Below are positions 40,830-49,480 of a stretch of 64,000 nt of DNA, piece by piece (the first letter of the stretch is position 1; every line of letters starts with the position of its first letter). Origin of the DNA: Clostridium sp. cel8 (lineage in GTDB: Bacteria; Bacillota; Clostridia; Clostridiales; Clostridiaceae); the NCBI RefSeq assembly GCF_014050525.1, contig NZ_JACGAG010000006.1:62001-126000 (forward strand). The letters are read 5' to 3'. Position numbers and translations under genes: made by a program. A model generated the notes under the pieces. It did no database searches, had not been told where the DNA came from, and worked only from the letters and a program-made list of their open reading frames with translations.

Positions 40830-40851
40830 AACTATCATCTCCAACTGTAAT

Positions 40852-41727
40852 TTACTTGTCAATAAGTTTATACAGTACCTGTGTACCACAGTCACCTTTA
40901 TCTTCCTTTAAGAGTTCATCATATAGTGACTTTGAAAGTTTTAAAGCCGGTGTATCTAAATTCATAGCCTTAGCTTCACTTAAAGCAATATTCATATCCT
41001 TCACAAAATGCTTTACATAAAATCCAGGTTCAAAATCACCTTTTATCATTCTAGGAGCTAAATTACTAAGTGACCAACTTGCGGCTCCTCCAGAGGATAT
41101 ACTTTTAAGCACAGTTTGTGGATCTAGTCCTGCCTTTTTAGCATATACCATAGCTTCACATACTCCCATCATATTCGCAGCTATTGCTATTTGATTACAC
41201 ATTTTTGTATGCTGTCCAGCCCCTGGACCTCCTTGTAATACAACGTTATTTCCCATAAGATCGAAAATCTGTCTAACTTTCTCAAATATCTCTTTTTCTC
41301 CTCCTACCATTATAGAAAGTACTCCATCTCTTGCCCCTACATCTCCTCCTGATACTGGTGCATCAAGTACATAAATTCCTCTCTCTTTTGCCTTTTCATA
41401 TATTTTCTTTGCAAGAGATGGCTTTGAAGTTGTCATATCAATTATTATGCTTCCAGGTCTTGCGCTATTTACTATACCATGTTCTCCAAGATATATTTCT
41501 TCTACATCTTTTGGATATCCTACAATTGAAATAATTACATCAGCGCTCTTTGATAAATCTTCTATATTGTCTTTCCACACTGCTCCATTTTCAATAAGAT
41601 TCTCAGCTTTTGATTTTGTCCTGTTATATACTAAAAGTTTAAATCCGCCTTTCATCAAATTAGCTGCCATACTATTTCCCATAACCCCAGTTCCAACAAA
41701 ACCTATAATTGAATTTTTATCTATCAC
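40852..41727 (-). CDS. Beta-hydroxyacid dehydrogenase (3-hydroxyisobutyrate dehydrogenase / tartronate semialdehyde reductase type)
   Basis: A 291-residue NAD(P)-dependent enzyme. The Rossmann motif is GFVGTGVMGNSMAANLMKGG. Substrate motifs are DAPVSGGDVGARDGVLSIMV and the catalytic Lys in GAGQHTKMCNQIAIAANMMG, as in the 3-hydroxyisobutyrate, GarR and succinic semialdehyde reductase group. The exact substrate cannot be read from sequence. The neighbouring transglutaminase gene follows within 25 nt but is not related in function. Its upstream region is a repeat (41751-42017). Confidence 0.9.
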   Translation of the reverse strand: MIDKNSIIGFVGTGVMGNSMAANLMKGGFKLLVYNRTKSKAENLIENGAVWKDNIEDLSKSADVIISIVGYPKDVEEIYLGEHGIVNSARPGSIIIDMTTSKPSLAKKIYEKAKERGIYVLDAPVSGGDVGARDGVLSIMVGGEKEIFEKVRQIFDLMGNNVVLQGGPGAGQHTKMCNQIAIAANMMGVCEAMVYAKKAGLDPQTVLKSISSGGAASWSLSNLAPRMIKGDFEPGFYVKHFVKDMNIALSEAKAMNLDTPALKLSKSLYDELLKEDKGDCGTQVLYKLIDK

Positions 41728-41750
41728 TTAAAACACCCCGCTTTTTTTTA

Positions 41751-42017
41751 ATTCACAATTCACAATGCACAATGCACAATTTAATTCAGTTCACAATTTA
41801 ATTCAGTTCACAATTCTCAATTCACAGTTCTCAATTCACGATTCACAATGAATGTTTGTTTTCTTCAGTTTTGCTTCAGAAAACCTATATTTTAGATTTT
41901 TCCCATAGAAAAATCATCCTTCATTGTGATTTGTGAACTGTAAATTCTTAATTGTCATTGTGATTTGTGAATTGTTAATTCTTAATTGTCATCGTGCATT
42001 GTGAATTCTTAATTGTT
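41751..42017 (+). repeat. Dispersed hairpin/heptamer repeat, locus 5 (one unit)
   Basis: The core is at 41849-41923. The left arm shows a clean run of 7-nt words: ATTCTCA, ATTCACA, GTTCTCA, ATTCACG, ATTCACA, then ATG. The inner hairpin reads AGT-TTT-GCT, a G-T wobble midway between the AGC/GCT and AGT/ACT forms. The right arm has TGTGATT, TGTGAAC and TTAATTG words. It separates the dehydrogenase and the MntR-like gene, which diverge. Confidence 0.94.
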
Positions 42018-42058
42018 ATAAAATAATTTTACCTTTACTAAATAAAATTGTAAATAAG

Positions 42059-42106
42059 AAAGTTATCCTACTTAACTTTGCACTGTAATTAAATTATACT
42101 TAAAAT
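42059..42106 (+). promoter_or_regulatory. Promoter and overlapping dyad of the MntR-like gene
   Basis: TTGCAC (42078-42083) and TAAAAT (42101-42106) are spaced by 17 nt. A 21-bp dyad, AAAGTTA (42059-42065) and TAACTTT (42073-42079) with a 7-nt spacer, touches the -35. This is a good position for autorepression by the encoded metalloregulator. Confidence 0.55.
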
Positions 42107-42149
42107 CATATACTTTATTGAGCAGAATATCTGCAAGGTAGGTGAAATT

Positions 42150-42620
42150 ATGGACGACAATCAGTTTTTTACATTCAATGAATACATGAAAAAAGATGAA
42201 AATCTTCTTACCGCATCAATGGAAGACTATGTAGAGATGATATATAGATTATCTGAAAATACAGGGTTTACAAGGGTTCATGAACTATCTGATTCCTTAA
42301 ATGTACAGCCTCCCTCTGTTACTAAAATGATCCAAAAATTATCTAAACTAAAAATATTAAAATATGAAAAATACGGTGTCATAACTCTTCAAAAAACAGG
42401 ACTTAAAATAGCAAAGAATTTAATAGACAGACACAACACTATATCTAAATTTTTAAATCTCCTAGGTGTAAATAAAAATTCAATTCTTACAGAAACAGAG
42501 AAAATGGAGCATACAATAAGCAAGGAAACTGTTCAATGTTTTAAAAACTATGTATCATTTATGAAAGATAATCCTGGTGTTTATATAAAATTTAAAGAAT
42601 ATGTAAAATCTAAAAAATAG
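42150..42620 (+). CDS. MntR/DtxR family metal-dependent regulator
   Basis: A 156-residue DtxR-family protein close to Bacillus MntR. The winged HTH reads RVHELSDSLNVQPPSVTKMIQKLSKL and is followed by LKYEKYGVITL. Probable metal ligands align with those of MntR: D26 and E29 in SMEDYVEMIY, H95 in IDRHN, and E117, E120, H121 in EKMEHTIS. The Asp at the first ligand position suggests Mn(II) sensing rather than iron. There is no SH3 domain. It should repress metal uptake when metal is plentiful. The start follows AGGTAGGTGAA. No transporter for Mn is next to it. Confidence 0.9.
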   Translation: MDDNQFFTFNEYMKKDENLLTASMEDYVEMIYRLSENTGFTRVHELSDSLNVQPPSVTKMIQKLSKLKILKYEKYGVITLQKTGLKIAKNLIDRHNTISKFLNLLGVNKNSILTETEKMEHTISKETVQCFKNYVSFMKDNPGVYIKFKEYVKSKK

Positions 42621-42671
42621 ATTATTATAAGCTACTTTTACTGTAAAGTAACTACAGCTCTTTAACTATGC

Positions 42672-42677
42672 TATAAT
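42672..42677 (+). promoter_or_regulatory. Extended -10 promoter candidate for larE
   Basis: ATGCTATAAT (TG-n-TATAAT) lies about 50 nt upstream of the larE start; no clear -35 is seen. The same extended -10 string occurs upstream of the HAD gene at 6459. Confidence 0.45.
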
Positions 42678-42725
42678 TGAATAAGACATTTATATTACTA
42701 AGAAATGAAAACTGGAGGTTAAATT

Positions 42726-43538
42726 ATGCATAAAAAGTTAGAAACACTAAAAGAAAACCTAAAAAGACTTCAAAGCTGTATTGTTGCTTTTTCAGGAGGA
42801 GTAGACAGCACATTTTTATTAAAAGTTGCTCATGACGTTTTAGGCGATAAAGTAATTGCAGTTACTGCTTCTTCTTCCACATATCCTAAAAGAGAATTAA
42901 ATGAAGCTATAGATTACGCAAAATCCTTAGGTGTAAAACATATAATTATACAATCTGAAGAACTTAATATAGAAGGATACTCTAAAAATCCTGTAAACAG
43001 ATGCTATTACTGCAAAAAAGAATTGTTTTCAAAACTTAAAAAAGTTGCAAAAGAAAACAACATGAACTACGTTTTAGATGGTGCTAATCTTGATGATATT
43101 GGTGACTATAGACCTGGAATGAAAGCCGCAGAAGAACTTGGAATAGTAAGCCCCCTAAAAGATGCTGGTCTTACTAAAGCTGAAATTCGTAAACTTTCAA
43201 ATGAAATGAATCTTCCAACTTGGAACAAGCCTTCCTTTGCTTGTTTATCTTCAAGATTTCCATATGGAAATGAAATAAATATAAAAAAGCTAAAAATGGT
43301 AGAAGATGCAGAACAATTTCTCCTTGATCTAGGATTTAGACAAGTTAGAGTAAGACATCATGGAAAAATTGCAAGAATTGAAGTAGCCCCAGAAGAGAGA
43401 ACAAAATTTTTCAATATTGATACTATGGATAAAGTTGGCAAAAAGCTTAAAGAGATAGGATTTACCTATGTAACTTTGGACTTGCTTGGATACAAAACAG
43501 GAAGCATGAATGAGGGAATTGAGTCAATTCACAATTAA
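42726..43538 (+). CDS. larE: ATP-dependent sacrificial sulfur transferase LarE
   Basis: LarE supplies sulfur to the nickel-pincer nucleotide cofactor of lactate racemase. The 270-residue PP-loop ATPase has SGGVDST (residues 23-29) for AMP activation. It has Cys at C93 and C96 (RCYYCKKELF) and C173 in KPSFACLSSRFPYG. Such a three-Cys set is known to bind a [4Fe-4S] cluster in some LarE proteins, instead of the single sacrificial Cys of Lactobacillus. No larA, larB or larC is nearby. The end, after the family motif GYKTGSMNE, is GIESIHN and comes from the adjacent repeat. GGAGG precedes the ATG. Confidence 0.92.
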   Translation: MHKKLETLKENLKRLQSCIVAFSGGVDSTFLLKVAHDVLGDKVIAVTASSSTYPKRELNEAIDYAKSLGVKHIIIQSEELNIEGYSKNPVNRCYYCKKELFSKLKKVAKENNMNYVLDGANLDDIGDYRPGMKAAEELGIVSPLKDAGLTKAEIRKLSNEMNLPTWNKPSFACLSSRFPYGNEINIKKLKMVEDAEQFLLDLGFRQVRVRHHGKIARIEVAPEERTKFFNIDTMDKVGKKLKEIGFTYVTLDLLGYKTGSMNEGIESIHN

Positions 43539-44160
43539 TTCAGTGCACAATTTAATTCAGTTCACAATTCACAATTCACAGTGCACAATGAATGTTTGTT
43601 TTCTTCAGCTTTGCTTCAGAAAACTTAAATTTTAGATTTTTCCCATAGAAAAATCATCCTTCATTGTGCATTGTGAATTCTTAATTCTTAATTGTCACTG
43701 TCATCCTTCATTGTGAATTGTGAATTCTTAATTCTTAATTGTCACTGTCATCCTTCATTGTGATTTGTGAACTGTTAATTCTTAATTGTAATTCAGTTCA
43801 CAGTTCTCAATTCACAGTTCACAATGGATGTTTGTTTTCTTAAGCTTCACTTCAGAAAACTTATATTTGGGATTTTCTATTAGAAAATCATCCTTAATTC
43901 TGCATTGTGCAATGTGCATTGTGAATTTCAATTCTCAATTCACAGTTCTCAATGCACAATGGTTGTTGTTTTTCTTCAGCTTTGCTTCAGAAAACCTATA
44001 TTTTAGATTTTTTCCAAAGAAAAATCATCCTTCATTGTGATTTGTGAACTGTTAATTCTTAATTGTCACTGTCATCCTCCACTGTGCATTGTGAATTCTT
44101 AATTCTTAATTGTCACTGTCATCCTTCATTGTGAATTGTGCATTTTTAATTGTGCATTTT
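43522..44160 (+). repeat. Dispersed hairpin/heptamer repeat, locus 6 (three units)
   Basis: Cores at about 43589-43663, 43825-43895 and 43960-44036, in the same orientation. The middle unit carries the paired stem GATTTTCT/AGAAAATC and an AGC/ACT inner stem with one mismatch; the first and last carry AGC/GCT. Between cores are extra right-arm segments (TTAATTGTCACTGTCATCC) repeated two or three times. The array overlaps the last codons of larE and ends just before the promoter of the c-di-AMP riboswitch. Confidence 0.95.
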
Positions 44161-44236
44161 ATTTAGATTTTTCCCTTCTTCCTTTTTCCACCAATCCCTC
44201 CATTGATTTAATATGGATAGAATATAAAAACCCTGT

Positions 44237-44242
44237 TAAAAT
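44237..44242 (+). promoter_or_regulatory. Extended -10 promoter candidate for the riboswitch-controlled hydrolase
   Basis: TGTTAAAAT (TG-n-TAAAAT) lies just ahead of the aptamer, which would put the transcript start near 44249, directly before the first aptamer stem. Confidence 0.45.
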
Positions 44243-44254
44243 ATGAAACATAAA

Positions 44255-44378
44255 CAAGCCTAAATTCCAAAATGGAATACGGGGGATACAATTATTTGGG
44301 GTTAATCTTTTAATATAAAAAGTAGGGTCTCCTATCCCAAACCCGTCAGCTAACCTCGTAGGCACACTATAGGGGGGT
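44255..44378 (+). ncRNA. Cyclic di-AMP riboswitch (ydaO/yuaA family)
   Basis: Conserved ydaO aptamer blocks occur in order: GGGGGATACA near 44281, TTGGGGTTAATCTTTT near 44298, AAAGTAGGGTCTCC near 44320, and the diagnostic AACCCGTCAGCTAACCTCGT ending near 44360, followed by AGGC. The closing stem probably pairs CCTA (near 44260) with TAGG (near 44371). The 3' end of the aptamer runs into the GGGGGG ribosome site of the next gene, so translational control is possible; I saw no separate terminator. This class turns genes off at high c-di-AMP and often controls wall hydrolases, as here. Exact ends are estimates. Confidence 0.92.
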
Positions 44379-44389
44379 ACACTTAATTT

Positions 44390-45151
44390 ATGAATTTTAA
44401 AAAAATTAGAACAATTCTTTTTGCTGCATCTTTTTCAATAATATCATTTACTCAGGTACATGCAGCTAACTACACAGTTAAATCTGGAGATTCTCTATTC
44501 AAAATAGGGATTTTGTTTAAAACAAGTGTAGATACAATTATGAAAGACAACAATCTAAAGGGTTACGAAATATATCCAAAGCAAGTCTTAAAAGTTAATT
44601 CAAAAACCTATACAGTGCAAAATTCTGATACACTTTACCTTATATCAAAAAAATTTGGTATTTCACTTAATGCATTAATTGCTGCAAATGAAAATGTAAG
44701 TAATTACATATATCCTGGACAAGTTCTAAATATACCTTCAGGATGGGTTTTTAAAAGTACATCTTCTTTAAAGCCAGTAGTATCATATACCGAAAGCGAT
44801 TTAGACCTTCTTGCAAGGTTGATAACTGCAGAAGCTGAAACTGAATCATATACTGCTAAAGTAGGAGTTGCAGCTGTAGTGTTGAATAGAGTTAAAAGTA
44901 CAAGCTTTCCATCTACAATTAAAAGTGTAATATATCAAAAATCAGATAAGTACTATCAATTCACTCCTGTATCCAATGGCTTTATAGACAAGCCTGCTTC
45001 TGAAACTGCAAAACAGGCCGCTCATGATGCTCTTTATGGATCAGATCCTACTAATGGTGCAATTTATTATTTTGACGACAGCACTACAAATACATGGTTG
45101 TGGTCAAGACCAATTAGTTTAAGATCTGGAAAAATGGTATTTACATATTAA
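44390..45151 (+). CDS. Cell wall hydrolase with two LysM domains and a SleB-type domain
   Basis: A 253-residue exported protein. A signal peptide (FAASFSIISFTQVHA) precedes two LysM domains (YTVKSGDSLFKIGILFKTSV and YTVQNSDTLYLISKKFGIS), which bind peptidoglycan. The C-terminal Hydrolase_2/SleB-CwlJ domain contains LARLITAEAETESYTAKVGV with the catalytic Glu and VAAVVLNRVKS and later GAIYYFDDST. It would cut glycan strands in wall turnover or spore germination. Expression is under the c-di-AMP riboswitch directly upstream, linking wall hydrolysis to turgor/wall signalling. Both domains and the regulator make this a secure call. Confidence 0.93.
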   Translation: MNFKKIRTILFAASFSIISFTQVHAANYTVKSGDSLFKIGILFKTSVDTIMKDNNLKGYEIYPKQVLKVNSKTYTVQNSDTLYLISKKFGISLNALIAANENVSNYIYPGQVLNIPSGWVFKSTSSLKPVVSYTESDLDLLARLITAEAETESYTAKVGVAAVVLNRVKSTSFPSTIKSVIYQKSDKYYQFTPVSNGFIDKPASETAKQAAHDALYGSDPTNGAIYYFDDSTTNTWLWSRPISLRSGKMVFTY

Positions 45152-45174
45152 AGTTCACAATCACATAAAAATAG

Positions 45175-45220
45175 GCTGTGTAAAATAGAAATTGAATTCT
45201 ACTTTACGCAGCTTCTTTTT
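45175..45220 (+). terminator. Terminator of the LysM/SleB gene
   Basis: A 16-nt stem with two mismatches or wobbles (45175-45190 and 45197-45212) is followed by TTCTTTTT on the plus strand. Confidence 0.82.
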
Positions 45221-45231
45221 CTTATAAAAAT

Positions 45232-46416
45232 TTATAAATATTTTTTAGCTAGCTTATCAAAACTATCTAGGGACTTTTCTATCTTTTCACGAGAAACACA
45301 GTAAGCAAGTCTGAAATATCCAGGACATTTAAAAGATGATCCAGGAACTATGAGAAGATTAAATTTCTTAGCTTCTTTTGCAAATTCCTTATCATCTGGT
45401 ATAAGTGATTTTGGAAACAAATAAAACGCTCCTTGAGGCTTTACACATGAAAATCCTAGTTTAATTAAGTGGTTGTATAAAATATCTCTATTTTCCTTGT
45501 ATATATTAACATCTACTTTTGAATCAATACATCTTCCAATTACTCTTTGGAAAAGGGATGGTGCGTTTACAAATCCTAAAATTCTATTTGCCACATTGAG
45601 TCCATTTACTACATCATCAAAATCATCCATATCACTGCTACAAGCTACATATCCTATTCTTTCACCAGGAAGTGACAAAGATTTACTATATGAATAACCT
45701 ACAATTGAATTTCTGTAATAATTCAATATGTAAGGTACTTTTATTCCATCATATACAATTTCTCTATATGGTTCATCAGAAATAAGATAAATAGTAGTAT
45801 TAAATTGTTCCTGTTTTCTATTTAAAAGTTCAGAAAGATCCTTGATAATCTTTTCTGAATAAACTACTCCTGTAGGATTATTAGGTGAATTTATTATTAT
45901 CGCTCTTGTATTTTTATTTATTTTATCTTCCAATGCATTTAAGTCCGGTTCAAAATTATCTGTATTTGAAGGAACGATAACAAGTTTTCCTCCAAAGTTA
46001 CTTACATAATTCTCGTATTCACCGAAAAATGGTGAAAAAGTAATAACTTCCTCTGAAGGATTCAAAATAGTTTTAAAAATAATATTTAATCCTCCTGCAG
46101 CTCCACATGTCATTACTAAATTCTTTTCAGTTAGCTTTAAATTATACTTTTTATTGATACTATCAGCTATTTTCTGTCTTACATCTTCATATCCAGAATT
46201 ACTCATGTATCCATGAATCAAATTTGGAGACTCCTCATTTAAAATTTCAATTACTGCCTTTTTAATATCCTCTGGAGGCTCTACATTGGGATTTCCAAGA
46301 CTAAAATCAAATACATTTTCCTCTCCATAAATATCTGCTAACTTTTTTCCCTCTTCAAACATAGCCCTTATTATAGAACTCTGAGATACATATTTTTTCA
46401 TCTTTTCAGATATCAT
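45232..46416 (-). CDS. Pyridoxal-phosphate aminotransferase (class I/II, aspartate type)
   Basis: A 394-residue fold-type I aminotransferase. The PLP-binding Lys is in SYSKSLSLPGERIGYVA, with NSPNNPTGVVYS and ISDEPYREIVYDG as further cofactor motifs. The substrate is not certain; the pattern FDFSLGNPNVEPP resembles aspartate or aromatic aminotransferases of clostridia. The ATG at 46416 follows GGGGGAA; the frame to 46437 has no better site. It is separated from its neighbours and convergent with the LysM gene. Confidence 0.9.
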   Translation of the reverse strand: MISEKMKKYVSQSSIIRAMFEEGKKLADIYGEENVFDFSLGNPNVEPPEDIKKAVIEILNEESPNLIHGYMSNSGYEDVRQKIADSINKKYNLKLTEKNLVMTCGAAGGLNIIFKTILNPSEEVITFSPFFGEYENYVSNFGGKLVIVPSNTDNFEPDLNALEDKINKNTRAIIINSPNNPTGVVYSEKIIKDLSELLNRKQEQFNTTIYLISDEPYREIVYDGIKVPYILNYYRNSIVGYSYSKSLSLPGERIGYVACSSDMDDFDDVVNGLNVANRILGFVNAPSLFQRVIGRCIDSKVDVNIYKENRDILYNHLIKLGFSCVKPQGAFYLFPKSLIPDDKEFAKEAKKFNLLIVPGSSFKCPGYFRLAYCVSREKIEKSLDSFDKLAKKYL

Positions 46417-46479
46417 AAACTTATTCCCCCTATACATTTTAATACGATTATATTATTATCTAATATTTTACTTTTAAAT

Positions 46480-47856
46480 TCATTCTGTTTCTAAACTACA
46501 AATTGATTGATGTCCTTCCATCCAATCAACAAATTGAACTGCAGTTCTTGGAGAAAGTCCATTATACCATTTTTCCCACTTCATTGCTTCTCTATGAAGA
46601 ACTTCTCTATCTATATTTAGATTCCTCTTATCAGCTATTCCATCTACAATTGCAAGGTATCCTTTCTTATCTGGAGATGAAAATACTATATTTATTCCAA
46701 ATCTATCTGCAAGGGAAAGTTTCTCTTGTCTGCTATCTCCAGCATGTATCTCTTCACTATTATTTAGATATTGAGATTCCGATCTATCACTAAAATACTC
46801 TTTTACAAGATGTCTCCTATTTGAAGTTGCATATATTAATATATTCTGAGACTTACGTTCAAGGCCTCCTTCAAGCACTGATTTAAGTGCAGTATAACTC
46901 TCCTCATCATCTCCAAATACTAAGTCATCTATAAATATAATAAATTTCTGAGGCTTGTTTCTTAAAATTCTTATTATATCAGGAAAATCTGTAATATATG
47001 CCTTTGGAAGCTCTATCATCCTAAGTCCTTCTGTATAGTACTTATTCAATATAGCTTTTACTGTAGATGATTTACCTGTACCCCTATCTCCATGAAGAAG
47101 TACATTATTTGCAGCAAACCCATTTAAAAATTGTAGAGTATTTTCTATTACAATAGATCTTTTATCTTCATATCCTATAAGATCTGAAAGCTGAATTGGA
47201 TCTGGATTACTTATACCTTTAAGGATTCCATGACCATCTTTATGTTCCCATACAAATGCTCTGTACCTTGCAAATATGCTATAACCATATTTTTCATGGA
47301 ACCTTTCAAGAGGCTTTAAGCATTCTCTCCAATCTTCACTTTTATAAAACATCTCTTTAATAGATCTTACATATTCTACACTTTCATTACAACTTTTTCT
47401 TTCATCAGAATACCAATCAGGAAATGACTCTATAATCTGTTTATATTTATCCCCAAATAATTCTATAAACTGATCTTTTATTATCCTGTTATTAAACCTT
47501 GCTACAAACTGCAAATTTCTCAAATCATTTGATGCAGCCTTTTCAATAAATTTTCCAGCCCCATATTGATTTTTAAATTTTTCTCTCCTTGAAAAGGAAT
47601 TTTCGTCAAATACAATCTTATCTACAATGTATTCTTCCAGTGAATCTGCTCCACTTTTTGACAGTCTAAAGAAAAAATCATTGTAAAGCAAGGATACTCT
47701 ATTCAACTCAATTCTTTCTTCCCCAATGTAATCAAGAAGTAAATATAAACTATTTATCACCTCATCTTTAAGTAGATTTCTATAAACAGAAATAGAACTT
47801 AATGCTAGTCTTATATCTGTTATTTTAAAATTCGGCTCAAAATTTACGCATTCCAT
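46480..47856 (-). CDS. DUF815 family AAA-type ATPase
   Basis: A 458-residue ATP-binding protein of the DUF815/COG2607 group. The N-terminal ~200 residues are helical. The ATPase has Walker A LLHGDRGTGKSSTVKA, Walker B KFIIFIDDLVFGDDEE and an arginine-rich sensor region ATSNRRHLVKEYF. The C-terminal part reads YLAIVDGIADKRNL and LSPRTAVQFVDWMEG. The function is unknown. ATG 47856 follows GGGGG; the frame continues to 47946 in unlikely sequence. It lies alone between an aminotransferase and a hypothetical gene. Confidence 0.87.
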   Translation of the reverse strand: MECVNFEPNFKITDIRLALSSISVYRNLLKDEVINSLYLLLDYIGEERIELNRVSLLYNDFFFRLSKSGADSLEEYIVDKIVFDENSFSRREKFKNQYGAGKFIEKAASNDLRNLQFVARFNNRIIKDQFIELFGDKYKQIIESFPDWYSDERKSCNESVEYVRSIKEMFYKSEDWRECLKPLERFHEKYGYSIFARYRAFVWEHKDGHGILKGISNPDPIQLSDLIGYEDKRSIVIENTLQFLNGFAANNVLLHGDRGTGKSSTVKAILNKYYTEGLRMIELPKAYITDFPDIIRILRNKPQKFIIFIDDLVFGDDEESYTALKSVLEGGLERKSQNILIYATSNRRHLVKEYFSDRSESQYLNNSEEIHAGDSRQEKLSLADRFGINIVFSSPDKKGYLAIVDGIADKRNLNIDREVLHREAMKWEKWYNGLSPRTAVQFVDWMEGHQSICSLETE

Positions 47857-48048
47857 AAAAAACCCCCTAATTATTAAATTTTGTCTTGTACTTATTCTAA
47901 CATAACAAATAAATTTTAACTCATTTTTCTCTAAGTTTTCAATCAATTTTTATTTACCAGCTATTCTCTACTATATAAAATACTTACTGTAACTATATAT
48001 ATATAAATCACATACTATTTAATATAAGCAATAATAGGAGTTTTCTGT

Positions 48049-48459
48049 ATGAACAATTATTTTGGAAATAATTCTAATGAAAATAACTTAAACTACATTA
48101 ATCCCTATAGTTCAGGAGAATTTTACATGTCCTATATTCCAATGATTCCAGTTATACCTCCTGTATTTATGCCAAGGCAAAGACAATTAACTCCCCCAGG
48201 CCCTCCACCAGATCAAATTTCAGAAGCTGAGATGCAATCTCAGCTGGCAAAATCATCTGGAATAAAATCTGTAAATCAAAAATCAATTAGGCCCTGTCTT
48301 TTTAGATTTGTATACATCTGGCCTAAAAGGGGAAAAGGATTTTGGTCATGGCTAACTTATGTTGGCAAAAAATCTGTATCAGGATATAGATGGTATAGAA
48401 GACGTTGGGTATATTTCGGAATGGATTTAAAAGAAATCAAAAGCTTTATCTGCAAGTAA
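48049..48459 (+). CDS. Hypothetical 136-residue Asn/Pro-rich, basic C-terminal protein
   Basis: I do not recognise this protein. The first 45 residues are Asn/Tyr-rich and hydrophobic (FYMSYIPMIPVIPPVFMP), with no cleavable signal. Then come a Pro stretch (TPPGPPPD) and a strongly basic, aromatic C-terminus (FVYIWPKRGKGFWSWLTYVG, YRWYRRRWVYFGMDL). Asn-rich starts and basic/aromatic ends are common in clostridial spore-coat-like proteins, but this is only a guess. AGGAG is well spaced before the ATG, and the gene has its own strong terminator, which supports it being real. Confidence 0.72.
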   Translation: MNNYFGNNSNENNLNYINPYSSGEFYMSYIPMIPVIPPVFMPRQRQLTPPGPPPDQISEAEMQSQLAKSSGIKSVNQKSIRPCLFRFVYIWPKRGKGFWSWLTYVGKKSVSGYRWYRRRWVYFGMDLKEIKSFICK

Positions 48460-48460
48460 C

Positions 48461-48510
48461 TTATATAAATTAACCCGGAAAATTATTTTTCTCCGGGTTA
48501 ATTTATATAA
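48461..48510. terminator. Bidirectional terminator, 19-bp perfect stem
   Basis: TTATATAAATTAACCCGGA (48461-48479) and its exact complement (48492-48510), with a 12-nt loop, lie between the convergent hypothetical gene and the AEC transporter. Confidence 0.9.
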
Positions 48511-48514
48511 CTGA

Positions 48515-49480
48515 CTAAATAAGAGAAAATGTTTTGAGTAGATACACTCCTATAAATATAGTAAACATAGAGAAAAATGTTGTAAGTATAACTACATCAC
48601 CTGTAAGTTTATAATCTGAATTCATTTCCCTTGCCATTACATAAGATGAAACTGCAGATGGTGCAGAGAATAGTACAAATATTGCTCCTAGCTCACTTCC
48701 TCTAAATCCCATTAATATTGCAAGGCTGACAACTACACCAGGTACCATAACAAGTCTTCCAAAAGTAGCTATTAAAGAATATTTTAAATTATTAACTAAG
48801 CTTTTAAATTCTAGCTGTGCTCCAAGAGTTATAATTGCAAGTGGTGTACCTAATGCTGCTACCTCAGATACAGCTCTATCTAAAAACAAGGGAAGTTTAA
48901 TTAAAAATAGTTGCATCATTATTCCAATAGCAGATGCTATGATAAGAGGATTTTTAATAATACCTATAATTGTGTACTTTATCTTAACTTTTATATCTTG
49001 GCCACCTTTTTCATCAAAGGCAGATAGTATTACAACTGCTAAAAAATTATATAACGGAATTGCAATTGGTATGAGAAGTGATATGGCTCCGATGTTATTC
49101 TTTCCAAGCATATTTATACCAAATGGTATTCCAAGAAGTACAAAATTACTTCTAAAAATAGTATGTACCATAGCAGATGCCCTTTTTTTATCTTTTATAA
49201 ATATAGGAACCACAAATGAAAGTACAATTGCCCAAATTAAAATGCATAAAAACACAAATACAACCAATTTAATATTGAATACTTTACTGAGCTTAGATTT
49301 ATATATATTGTAAAAAATAAGCGTTGACAGGCCAATTTTGAAATTCATTTTTACAGCTGTAGCTATAAATCTATCATCTATAAGCCCTATTTCCTTTATA
49401 AAATATCCAACTCCCATTACCAAAAATACTGGAATTATCGCGTTAAAACTAAAAATAAGATTGTCCAATTCTATTCCCAC
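48515..49480 (-). CDS. AEC family transporter (auxin efflux carrier-like)
   Basis: A 321-residue membrane protein with about ten spans. Family motifs are NAIIPVFLVMGVGYFIKEIGL at the N-terminus, FRSNFVLLGIPFGINMLG in the middle, ALGTPLAIITLGAQLEF and a C-terminal APSAVSSYVMAREMNSD. AEC members move carboxylates such as malate or unknown organic anions; no substrate is evident here. The start could be GTG 49480 or TTG 49468, neither with a strong ribosome site. Confidence 0.88.
   Translation of the reverse strand: MGIELDNLIFSFNAIIPVFLVMGVGYFIKEIGLIDDRFIATAVKMNFKIGLSTLIFYNIYKSKLSKVFNIKLVVFVFLCILIWAIVLSFVVPIFIKDKKRASAMVHTIFRSNFVLLGIPFGINMLGKNNIGAISLLIPIAIPLYNFLAVVILSAFDEKGGQDIKVKIKYTIIGIIKNPLIIASAIGIMMQLFLIKLPLFLDRAVSEVAALGTPLAIITLGAQLEFKSLVNNLKYSLIATFGRLVMVPGVVVSLAILMGFRGSELGAIFVLFSAPSAVSSYVMAREMNSDYKLTGDVVILTTFFSMFTIFIGVYLLKTFSLI

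Noticed and set aside
40830-40895. Upstream extension of the transglutaminase gene
   Set aside because: It would overlap the end of the dehydrogenase gene and lies before the signal peptide; GGAG is placed for a start near 40829.
43522-44160. Insertion sequence or group II intron remnant
   Set aside because: No transposase or reverse transcriptase fragment, no fixed terminal repeats beyond the arms, and no intron domain V pattern.
44159-44365. Minus-strand frame of 68 codons before the LysM gene
   Set aside because: It lies over the c-di-AMP riboswitch, has no homology that I recognise, and no ribosome site.
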